From Balneola sp. EhC07 (lineage in GTDB: Bacteria > Bacteroidota > Rhodothermia > Balneolales > Balneolaceae): a stretch of 64,000 nt of DNA. Shown here piece by piece: positions 28,295 through 38,200 of this stretch. Where the stretch lies: assembly GCF_001650905.1 (NCBI RefSeq), contig NZ_LXYG01000002.1, positions 124,001 through 188,000 on the forward strand. Direction: 5' to 3'. Both the position numbers and the translations under genes were made by a program. Every line of letters begins with the position of its first letter. The first letter of the stretch is position 1. Under the pieces are notes generated by a model. The model was not told the DNA's origin. It saw only the letters and a list, made by a program, of their open reading frames with translations, and made no database searches.

Positions 28295-28980
28295 CGTTCT
28301 GGAAGAATTCGCTCTTAGTATTTAAGACGGAAAAGTGAGCATGATCAGGGAGCGTCTGCGAAGTAGGAATAATCCTTTCAGGTGAAAAGTGTCATAATCT
28401 TCTCAGAATGAATGAAGACCTTTAGGATTATTCAGCGCAGGATCAGTGAGCCCGTCTTAAATACTTCGGCTTGATCTTTTGCTACTTTTGTATCAAGACA
28501 AAAGTAGGTACCCTTGTGCTAAGTTAAGCGTTTTATCTGGTCTCGATGCTATGCGTTGGAAACGGACCTCCCCGGCTACGAAACAGATTCTTTGGTTCTG
28601 AGTAGTTCGCCCCTCCTTGGATAAGGAGGGGAATTCCCGAGTTGATTCTAATTCTTATCAACGAGTCCTCCTCCTGTTGTAGGAGGAGACAGAGGAGGTC
28701 TTTACTTAAGTATTGTGAGTAAATTTACTTGCTATGTGTACTTTTGTACCGCTACTGAGCTTCCTCAGCACAGGCGCCAGTACCAAAAACTCCCGACAAG
28801 AATTATTGGCGCGAACTCCATTGCATCGACTAATCATTACAAAAGGTCTTCGTTCTAATGATACATATTCACGAATCAGCCTGAGTGTAATGATTACTCC
28901 TTCGGAGCCGTCGATTCCATTACGTTCTTTGCTCGCCAATAATTCTAAAGGTCGGTGTAATTGGAAGCTTTTTTGGAAAT
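28295..28980. repeat. Mosaic dispersed intergenic repeat, copy B (longest)
   Basis: It fills most of the 904-bp gap 28131-29034. Blocks in order are: a hairpin block (28317-28465) with perfect 14-bp ends AGTATTTAAGACGG/CCGTCTTAAATACT; a CTACTTTTG...CAAAAGTAG inverted repeat (about 28481-28506); a GGACCTCC...GGAGGTCT block (about 28551-28705) that includes CCCTCCTTGGATAAGGAGGGG; the TGTACTTTTGTACC...CAGTACCAAAA block; and a 146-bp hairpin (28800-28945). Copies A (2841-3290) and C (61515-61974) keep subsets in the same order. Short ORFs on both strands here are products of the repeat, not genes. Confidence 0.82.
28800..28945. repeat. 146-bp long imperfect hairpin unit (copy B)
   Basis: Same length and ends as 3110-3255 (GAATTATTGGCGCGAAC left, CTCGCCAATAATTC right). 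Differences from copy A are point changes with no net indel. Confidence 0.7.
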
Positions 28981-29034
28981 CGTAAGGATCATAAACAAGT
29001 CAATTTTTGTAAGTGAATTATCTAATTTCTAAAA

Positions 29035-29574
29035 TCATAAACTTATCAATTCTTTAAACGCCCGGGATTCCAAATATTCTTTTATATAGGAGTTTTTTGA
29101 ACCAAACCCGGATTCTATCAAGTTTTTAAGAATTTGTTTACTCATTTCTACTTTAGCAAAACCTCTGAACACTCCATCTTTTTCGAAGTGTTCTGTATCC
29201 ACAACTGATGCTTCCTCTTCTACTTTAAGATGAGCATTTCGAAGCATGAGTATAAAATTTGGCTCTTTAACTATACTTGATCCATCTCTTTCTAATTCAG
29301 ATCTCACGTCTTCCAGTTCCTGTGCAATGTAGCTTTCAAGTAAAGCACGGGCTTCTTTCTCTGCTCTTAGTTTTGCCATGTCAGCATCAGATGCAACGGC
29401 TGTTGCTCTGGCATAAAAACCGGATGTATCCGAAGAAAACTCATAGGCTCCATACCAGGATGGATAAAGATCATTGGCCCCTGAGGTATTAGTGTTCTGT
29501 AGTTCGTTCGCACCTGAGCAGGCAACCATTAATAATACTATTGCTATGAAAACTAGTTTGGTCGTATTTTTCAT
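29035..29574 (-). CDS. LPP20-like lipoprotein
   Basis: Lipoprotein of 179 aa with the signal KLVFIAIVLLMVAC and modified Cys at about residue 19. The mature part opens with a PSWYGAYE motif and then the FYARATAVASDADMAKLRAE stretch, the pattern of the LPP20 family, in which a Pro-x-Trp start is followed by a domain with A-rich helices. Function of such lipoproteins is unclear; many are outer-membrane associated. Its ATG overlaps the stop of the HtrA gene by one base (TAATG), so it is translated in the same operon and could be a client or partner of that protease. That link is inference. Confidence 0.78.
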   Translation of the reverse strand: MKNTTKLVFIAIVLLMVACSGANELQNTNTSGANDLYPSWYGAYEFSSDTSGFYARATAVASDADMAKLRAEKEARALLESYIAQELEDVRSELERDGSSIVKEPNFILMLRNAHLKVEEEASVVDTEHFEKDGVFRGFAKVEMSKQILKNLIESGFGSKNSYIKEYLESRAFKELISL

Positions 29575-31094
29575 TAATTATCTTTCAATTCAACGTAACC
29601 ACGGGCATTATCTTCATCCAACACCTCTAAAGTTACAGACTTATTTTTATTTAAATTTTCGATGATAAGTTCTTTTAAACTTTCGAGATCTTCAACTTCA
29701 ATTTCGTCTACCGAAATTACTTTTTGATTCTTTTTCAACCCTCGGTTCCAGGCTTCTGAATACTTATACACTTTTGAAATGATCAACTGATTTAGCTGTC
29801 CATTTTGAACAGGCACTTCAATAACTCTGAAGCCAAGATCAAATTCATGAAAATCCACATCCAACTCAAATACTTCGGGCTCATTTTCTTCTTCTTGTGG
29901 AGATTCCGGAATCCCAACCAGATCATTTATTTGTTGTTGTTCCAGCATTTTTAATTCTACAAATTGATTGAATTCTTCACCATCCCTCCAGATCGTAAGT
30001 TCAACTTTTTCACCGGGTCTTACGATGGCAATTTTTTCCTGAAGTTGGTTGGATTCATTTACTTCCACTCCATTTACTTCCAGAATAACATCTCCAAGTT
30101 CTAAACCTGCTTCAAAAGCAGCACCGTTTTCTGTAATAACTATGATCTCCACACCTTTTACTTCTTCCAACCCAATATCGACAGCTCTGTTGTAATCCAC
30201 AGAAGCGATACTGACTCCCAGCAAAGCTCTTCGAACTTCACCAAATTCGATAAGATCTGTAGCCACTTTCATAGCTAAGTTTACAGGTACTGCGAACCCA
30301 TAACCCTGGTAGCTTCCGCTTTGAGAAGCAATTGCGGTATTTATTCCTACTAATTGTCCACTGGTGTTAACTAAAGCTCCACCACTGTTCCCTTTGTTGA
30401 TTGCGGCATCGGTCTGAATAAAACTCTCAATTCTGAAATTATCGTCAATGATCTGAACATCTCTGCTAAGCGCACTCACAATGCCTGCGGTTACAGTTGA
30501 CCGAAGTCGGAAAGGATTCCCGATCGCCAAAACCCATTCTCCTACATCCACGGATTCTGAGTTACCGACGGTAATAGCTGAATGATTCCCTCCTTCTATT
30601 TTAATTACTGCCAGATCTGTACTGGGATCTAACCCAACAACTTTTGCGGGGTATTCTCTTTTATCGTTCAATACTACTTTAATGCCTTTATCTACCGCAT
30701 CCTCAATTACATGATTATTGGTAAGAATATAACCGTCGCTTGTTATCAAAACTCCCGAACCCACTGTTCGTGCTCTGCGGGGAATTACACGATTCCAAAA
30801 ACTATCGGAAGTGCTTTCTCCGTTTTCTGAGACAGGGATTATAGTTTCAATATACACAACAGAAGGAGTCACATTTGTTGCTATGGTTTTAAAAACAAAC
30901 CGGGGATCAATGTCTGCTAATTCTTCATCTTCAAAAAAGGGTGATTCACTTTTCATTATTTCTGTATAACGTACTTCTGAAAGTGGAGCCAGATCATCAT
31001 TAATGGTATATAAAGCAAATAATGTCCCTATCGCTACCCCGATGAGAATCAAAAGTATTCCGGTTAAAAATCTGTCCCTCTTTCTCATGATCAA
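29574..31094 (-). CDS. HtrA/Deg-family serine protease with two PDZ domains
   Basis: Periplasmic, membrane-anchored trypsin-like protease of 506 aa. One N-terminal membrane helix (FLTGILLILIGVAIGTLFAL) is present. The catalytic triad is visible as His in ILTNNHVI (about 126), Asp in STDLAVIKI (about 160) and Ser in NKGNSGGAL (about 236). PDZ1 lies near 280-365 (RRALLGVSI ... GDVILEVNG). A second PDZ-like domain near 410-500 ends ITLEV-like, with WNRGLKKNQKVISVDE. Members degrade or refold damaged envelope proteins. The start overlaps the recO stop by 4 nt and the end touches the lipoprotein start, giving a tightly coupled trio. Two ATGs (31094 and 31088) are possible. Confidence 0.93.
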   Translation of the reverse strand: MIMRKRDRFLTGILLILIGVAIGTLFALYTINDDLAPLSEVRYTEIMKSESPFFEDEELADIDPRFVFKTIATNVTPSVVYIETIIPVSENGESTSDSFWNRVIPRRARTVGSGVLITSDGYILTNNHVIEDAVDKGIKVVLNDKREYPAKVVGLDPSTDLAVIKIEGGNHSAITVGNSESVDVGEWVLAIGNPFRLRSTVTAGIVSALSRDVQIIDDNFRIESFIQTDAAINKGNSGGALVNTSGQLVGINTAIASQSGSYQGYGFAVPVNLAMKVATDLIEFGEVRRALLGVSIASVDYNRAVDIGLEEVKGVEIIVITENGAAFEAGLELGDVILEVNGVEVNESNQLQEKIAIVRPGEKVELTIWRDGEEFNQFVELKMLEQQQINDLVGIPESPQEEENEPEVFELDVDFHEFDLGFRVIEVPVQNGQLNQLIISKVYKYSEAWNRGLKKNQKVISVDEIEVEDLESLKELIIENLNKNKSVTLEVLDEDNARGYVELKDN

Positions 31095-31828
31095 GTCTCC
31101 TTTAGCATCTGTTCAAAAATTGTATCTGATCTACGATCTTTAAAGCCTTCAATATGGTATTTAAAGTAAACATCTAAATGATGAATAAGTTGCTTTAATT
31201 CCGCATTTGCAAAATCAATATTAAAAATTTCAGTATTCCTGGAATTAACTCCAACTTTTAAAAACAACGCCTGGTTTTTGGTTAGCTTGTATGATAATTC
31301 TGAATCAGGATTTTCCGTTAAAGTTCCACTACTAATATTCAGATAAACTGTTTCATTTTCATTGATCTTCTGAACCACTAAACCCACACCTGCTATCTGA
31401 GCAAGTCTTAATTGTACATAAGGAAAAACAGATGGTGTTACCGGTTCTGTGTCACCAAGCCATTGAATAAAAGTACTTGCAAATAAAAACAGCTCGTCGT
31501 TTTCTTCGTTTTCATGGATAAGTTGAGAAATAAGCTCTAAAGTTGAGTAAAGTATGGAGGCTTTTTCAAAATCTTTTCTGAAGTTCAAAGATTGGTATTC
31601 AATAGAGGCCTCGGCAAGTGTTTGAATATTTCTTGAGGCTTTATAGTAATAAGTAACTTCGAGTACATTCCCTACTTCAATAGCTCCGGCAAGCTTATTC
31701 TTAGGCTTTTTTGCTCCTTTTGCAATTAAAGCGATCTTTCCGTGCGTACGGCTAAGTACAGTAATTATCTTACTGGAACCCTGATAATCAATAGAGCGAA
31801 GTACAATAGCTTTTGAGGTTGTGATCAT
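31091..31828 (-). CDS. recO: DNA repair protein RecO
   Basis: RecO of 245 aa, which anneals SSB-coated DNA and loads RecA with RecR. The N-terminal OB-fold strand MITTSKAIVLRSIDYQGSSK and the block GKIALIAKGAKKPKNKLAGAI are diagnostic, with a helical C-terminal domain. The four-Cys zinc site present in some RecO proteins is absent here, as is common in Bacteroidetes. It overlaps the htrA-like gene by 4 nt downstream and follows the single-domain receiver after 52 nt. Confidence 0.93.
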   Translation of the reverse strand: MITTSKAIVLRSIDYQGSSKIITVLSRTHGKIALIAKGAKKPKNKLAGAIEVGNVLEVTYYYKASRNIQTLAEASIEYQSLNFRKDFEKASILYSTLELISQLIHENEENDELFLFASTFIQWLGDTEPVTPSVFPYVQLRLAQIAGVGLVVQKINENETVYLNISSGTLTENPDSELSYKLTKNQALFLKVGVNSRNTEIFNIDFANAELKQLIHHLDVYFKYHIEGFKDRRSDTIFEQMLKET

Positions 31829-31880
31829 GCGTTGAATCTATCTCAACAAGCTATAAAATGAAACTTTTATTCAGGAATAT

Positions 31881-32276
31881 TTATGCTGCGGCAAACTTAT
31901 TTATAGCTCTTTTCAAGGTTCTGGAAAGTTCTTCGGGTTTAGCCGGTTTTTGTACCAGTTGCTCTATACTTAAAGAATTTGCTCTGTCAATCACACTTTT
32001 CTCCGTAGTGGAAGAAATGTATTGAAACGGAACCTTTATATTCGGATACAGATCTTCAATTTTCTCATGAAGCGTAAACCCGTCCATGCCGGGCATTTGT
32101 ATATCTGACAGAATTATATTCGGAATTATAAACTCCAGCATTTCCAATGCTTTATATCCGTCAGAAAATAAAAGAACTAAAAATCCTCTCTGTTCCAACA
32201 TTCTCCCTGTAAGTACTCGGTAAGCATCATTGTCTTCAACAATAAATACTATTGGTTTTGTTATTTCTCTACGCAT
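31881..32276 (-). CDS. Single-domain response regulator (CheY-like receiver)
   Basis: Stand-alone receiver domain of 131 aa: acidic pair in IVFIVEDNDAY, phospho-acceptor Asp in IILSDIQMPGMDG, Thr/Ser in YISSTTE and Lys in LVQKPAKPEEL. There is no output domain, so it must act by protein contact. The ATG at 32276 is preferred: a TTG at 32297 would overlap the preceding giant gene, and a GAGG sequence lies about 10 nt upstream of the ATG. It starts 10 nt after the stop of the 3260-aa surface protein gene, so it is likely the last gene of that surface operon or the bridge to recO. No cognate kinase is adjacent. Confidence 0.9.
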   Translation of the reverse strand: MRREITKPIVFIVEDNDAYRVLTGRMLEQRGFLVLLFSDGYKALEMLEFIIPNIILSDIQMPGMDGFTLHEKIEDLYPNIKVPFQYISSTTEKSVIDRANSLSIEQLVQKPAKPEELSRTLKRAINKFAAA

Positions 32277-32286
32277 TTTATTAGCC

Positions 32287-35200
32287 TCAATTATCAATTT
32301 TAACAGTAAATGTTACTACTCCGGTACCCCCGGGTTGCAGTGTTCCTGTAAATGTCCATTTTATACCACCTGCAGTACCTACAGATGGGGTTGTAATCGT
32401 ACAATCGGTTAGATTGTTTGGCAAACTCCCACAAGCTGCCGTATTAAAAGTTGTGTAATTCGGAGTGTTATCAATGATCTCAAGAGAACTTATTGGTTCA
32501 TCTCCATTATTTTGATAACTAACCGTATAAGTTAAAGTTGCTCCAGGTAATGCCTGATTTTGATCTACAGTTTTTATCAGAACCAAACCGGCTTCGTTGT
32601 TATTTACCGTAACAAGATCACTTCTTGATAAATTTTGTTCGATCACCGGTGAAGTATTTGAGTAACTCATCACTGCAGAAATTGTAGTATTACTTGTTGA
32701 CCCGTTATTAAGCCCTTGTGGAACACTGACTTTCAGCAACAAACACAATGTTTGCTGAGCTGTAACAACTACAGGAGTACTCCCATCCAGAATTGTTTCA
32801 CCACTTTCTACAGAACCATTACAATTCAAATCATTGTAAAGTATTACAGGCCATGTAACATTGTTCGGGTTATTCACTGAATTTGTTGTAAATACTATAC
32901 TTCCGGCAGTTTTAGCTTCAAAAGTGTGCTGAAAGAATGCAATTGCTCCCGGAAGCACATTCTGACTACCATTTGTATTAAAAGTACTCACTTGTACATC
33001 CGCAAAGTCAACACCCGTATACGAAGACCCAACTGTATTCGTAAAAGTAGTTACGTCAGTATTTTTGTCATAGGAGCCGGAGGTTGTACCTGAAGAACCG
33101 TCTATAGTCAGATAAGAAGCTTTATTTACTTCTTGAATTTTAACAGTTCCACCACTTGGTATGGTCGATTTTGGAATAAACAGTTCATAAGTACCGTTGG
33201 CATTTGCTGATGTTTGCTCGATCAATACATCAGAACTGGTTAATGCTTTAACAATGGTTCCGTTGATACCAATTTCAGTTCCATTTTTAATTCCATCATT
33301 AGCTGTTCCTCCACCAATTCCGTTATCAGTAAAAACTGTACCTGTAACTTTTGAACCTTCATAATCACCAAAATTTTGCTGTGCCGGAAGGTTGTTTACA
33401 ATTACTGTTCTTAAATTTGGCGTAGTTGAAATATGATCGGTCGGATCTGTTTCTGCAGGAGTACACACATCCGGGGTTGGAACACTTTGTCCAAAGGATT
33501 CAATTAAGTCATACTCGCCATTAAGAACATTACTGAATTGGTAGAATCCATTCGCATCAGTAAGAACACTCTTACAGTTATTCAGGTTTTTGTTAAAGAG
33601 AACAATAGTGACGTTTTCAATACCACTTTCTCCGCCTTCTCTCAGCGCGTTGTGATTATCATCTTTATATACATATCCGTTTACAGTAACTCCGGTAGCT
33701 ACAACACGTTGATTGGTTGAAAATTCAGAAGTGTTATTTCCGGAATCAAAAGTAAGAGCAGTTATTCTGTCATTAATAACAATGCTTGTTGAAGAAACAG
33801 TAAAAGTTTCACTGAACGTACCGTTTGCATTTGTATTGATGGTACCGATAAGAGTTTGTCCCTCTCCGTGAGGACGAATTAACGAACCACCTTCTTCAAT
33901 TAATCCCTGCTGATTACCGTCGTCTGCAGCTTTATAAATTTCAATGGTATATACACCTGTTAACCTCGTTGAGTTCTTACCAATATAACCTTCAACTGTA
34001 AGTTGATTTCCATCTACAGTTGCTAAAGTAAATACAGGATAATCAAGCCCTTTATTTGGTTCTGTAGTAGCATTTTCTATTACGCCATCGTTAGGGGATA
34101 CACCGTCAGCTTGTCCGTTAACGGAAGTAACGATATCGATTGCAAGTCCTTTGTTATTGGAGAAGCTGTTTTTAGTTATAAATACACCTTGTTGAGACTG
34201 AGCGTCCGGGAAACTTAACCGAACCCCAGCTCCTTTATATGGACTTGAAGAGTAATCTGTTCCATTTCCTGTAATAATGTTTTTCTCAACAAGCGTATTT
34301 GATACTCTATTCAAAACATTAATACCAGTTGTTCTTTGATCTCGAATAGTGTTATTTCTGATTGTGTTTCCTGAAGTCAGTGTTCCTGCGATATTACCCA
34401 GTTCTATACCTGCTCCACCGTAAACATCACTTCCGCTTGTTTTTCCATTTTCGTGGAATAAGTTCTGAGTAATTGACCATGTACCAATTCCTTCTAATCC
34501 ATCAGCATTATTTACAGAAGAACCAGCTCTGTACACCTCATTTTTAGTGAACTGAATAGTGGCATTTCCATTTTCTGATCTCACTCCGCTGTCTTTTGTA
34601 TAAGCGATATAGTTTCTTTGGATCAACGGTGTTTGAGATCCTGAACCTGTGATAAGAATACCAAGATCAGATTGGTTAAGTCCTGTTGGATCAGTTCCGT
34701 CTGCTCTGGTACCAATCATATTATTTTCAATAGTTCCACCCACTATATTTACGAGTGAAACAGTTCTAGCATTATTGAAAAGAGCGAAATGTCTTAGTAC
34801 AACAGCACCTGAACTGTTGACAGAAAGTGCGTTATTCCCTACGTCATTAAGATCTAATTCCAGTTCTTTTCTCTCAAAAGTGCTTAATGAAATTCCATCA
34901 ATACCAACTGAACCACCAGTGCCAACCGTACCGGAGTTAGGATTCAGAATAGAAAGCGGAGAGTTCAAATTAAAAGAACGTCCGTCAAGTGTGGTAAGAG
35001 GATCTGTTATTGCAGGAAGTTCTGAGCTCAATGTGATTTTCCACCAGTTTCCACCACTTCCGGTTTCATTAGTAGCTACTGACGGAACGAATCTCATCGT
35101 GTTAGCGCCCGAGATCTCGTTCGCATTAGTAATGAACTGTCTCAACGAACCTTGAACACTACGATTTGAAGAAAGATCGTCATCACCATCTCTGATATCT

Positions 35201-38200
35201 GTAACCACATTAAAACTGAACCCAAAGTTAAGCCCGGAAACATTATTACTTGCCATCGTGAACTTTGCAACATGTTCAGCGTTTGCAAGATCAGCATTAG
35301 ATGGAGCCGTTCCTACAGGCAGATTATCAGATTGATTTCCTCTTCTACCTCCAAAGCAATTCCCTGCTGACCCTTTTGTTCCAATTCCACCCGCTCCATC
35401 TGAACAAAGTGCTCCTGTCGGGGCATAAACTTGTTCGGCCCAGCTTGCACCGTTTGTCAGATTTCCTGTTTTAGAATTTACAACTACCCAATAGTCAGCA
35501 TCTTCTCCGATCTGAAATGTAAATGCACCAGAAATAGTAGTTGTATCGGATCTTAAGAATACATCATCACTACCGTCAGCCAGGCCATCACCACCATCTT
35601 TAAATAAATGAACGATCACATCTTTTACTGCTTGTTGATCACCGGAAGCATCACCAAAGTTTGTGTCTCCGTCGGTTATACCGTTTCCGGTTTTGTCTTT
35701 GAAAACAATACCTTCAACTTTATTACTGATGTATATAGCTACTTTAGATGTATCGTTTGCCTGATTTGGGTCAAACTGATTCAGTCCCAACAGGTATGCT
35801 TTATTTACCAAAGAATCAGCTGTTACACCTGAGTTTACGCTTGCTTCCACAGTCATTGTTACTGAACTGCCGTTGTTAAGAGTACCGATAGACCAAATCT
35901 TATTAATCTGGTTGTAAGTTCCCTGACTTGGACTTGCTTGCACTAAAGCCAATCCGGAAGGTAATGTTTCATTAACATCTACTTCGGTAGCTCTTTCAGG
36001 TCCATTGTTTGTAACTGTAATAGTGAAATTTATGGATTCGTTTTCCAGCGGATTTGCATTATCCACTGTCTTAGTTACGGAAATATCAGCATCACGAGTA
36101 GTTACAACTTCAGGGTCAAAATCCTGATTTCTACACTGGACGAAATCAATATCCACTAAACGGTCAATAGTATAACCATTTGTTAAATTGGATCCGGTTC
36201 TGAATTCAAATACAGAAGTATAATTATACTTTATGTACGCCATATGATCGAAATCTAATGACCCGTTTCCATCTGTTGCAGGAGTAGAAGTAAAGAACTG
36301 GAAAGCACCTGAAGTAGTTTCAGTTAGATTATTCCCTCCCTGAACAGAATTAGACTGATTCTGAGTAAATCCTAAGAAATCACGAATAGTTTGAGTGTTA
36401 TCATTCTGATTTACAAAACCATCAATGTCCAATGCAGTCATTGCAAAATTCTTTTTTACAGGATTCGTGGTTCCTGTAGCAACAAATTTAACTTCCCAGT
36501 CAATATAACCTCCACTTTGAGTAGCCTGGAATAGTGGACTGAAATTTGCTGCACTATTACCTGAAGTATTATTATCAATATTACTCAGAGTAGCATTACT
36601 GATTGCTTTTATTTTCACCAAGGCATCAAGTCCCGACGCGATATTATTAAATCTGTAAACCGCGTTTACCTGCCCGCCAATACCTTGCTCTAATGTATTA
36701 TTACTGAAATTAAATAAAGGTGGCTCACTACAGCTTAAACCTGAGGACGGATCAAATACTATAATATCAACTTCTGCACTATTGTTACTTTGATTACCAT
36801 CACCACCCGTAAAATTTGAGAAGCTGGCAGTATTTTTGATCGTATTTCCTTCCTGCCCTGTATTAACTGTGGCTTTTAAGGTAAGTGTTGCAGATTGTAA
36901 TCCGGAAAGCGAGCCTATATCCCAAATTCCTGTTCCGTTTGTATAACTACCTAATGTTGTAGTACCCGAAACGAAGGTTAATCCTGCCGGAAGTTGGTCT
37001 GTAACCTCAACATTGCCTACTGCATTTCCTTTTTCATTTTTTGCAGTTATGGTATACGATACAGTATCACCAACTGAAGGAGAAACATTATCCACAGCTT
37101 TTGTAACAGAAACATCAATTATGTTTTCTGAAACCGGATCATTAAAATTGTTAATCTCACAAGGATCAAAACTTAATCTGTATAAACGATTTGAAGTTGA
37201 TCCCCCACCCTGTATACCTGCTCTGAATCTGAATTTCGGTTCATTAGTGTACGCACTGTATACCGTATGGTCTGAAAAATCAGGGTCTGTGGAAGATACT
37301 CCATTGAAATTATCAGGCGTGTAGGTTGCGTAAATTCCTGCTGAACCAATAACAAGGTCAGTTGTACTTTCGATGGTGTAGGAACTCAGATTTTGAAAAC
37401 CGACGTATTCTTTCAGACTTCCGCCTGTACCATCCACATCACTGGAGGTTGCCGCAAAAGACAAGTACTTCTCAACATTTGTAACTGAATCATAAAATGA
37501 AATCTCAAAATCCATGAAAGCATCATTGCCATCAGCACTTTGAATTCGCGGAGAAAATGCTTCGTTAAAAGCCGTTGTACCGCTAGTTTCATCAATATCA
37601 GTTATAGTCGCGTTATTATCAGTTATAATTTCGATACGTGCATATACTCCAGGAAGTACCGAATCAAACTTATAAACCGCTCCAAGTTGTAAAGCCGTAC
37701 CACTTTCCAGAGTGTAATTTGTAAATCGAAGTAACGGACGATCATTACAAGATGTAGGAGCATTTGCTTCGTCTACTGTAATATTAACCGTGGATGAGTT
37801 ATTTGAATTATTTGGGTCATTCTGATCAAGCGTCTGAACTGCAGCAGTGTTAGCAATAGTGTTTCCTTCTGTATTTTGATCTACTCTAACATTAATAACT
37901 AAAGACGCGCTGGCTCCATTTATAAAAGTACCTATATCCCAAATTCCTGTCGAATTATTATATGTTCCCACGCTCGGATTAGCACTTTGAAAAACTACTC
38001 CGGATGGAAGCTGATCAATGATCTTCAGATTTGAAGCATCTCTTGGCCCCTGATTGGTAACAGAAATTGTATAGTTAATAAAATCACCTTCAATAGGAAC
38101 CGAATTATCTACAATTTTGAGTACCTGAATATCTGCAGCTTCAGCAACCACTGTAATTCCGGCTGAAGCAGAGTTATTATTTAACTCGGGATCGTTCTCA

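Noticed and set aside
28706-28939. 77-codon minus-strand ORF and an overlapping 83-codon plus-strand ORF (28734-28985)
   Set aside because: Both lie wholly inside the dispersed repeat. The copy A equivalent has an in-frame stop and the sequence is built of inverted arms, so coding is unlikely.
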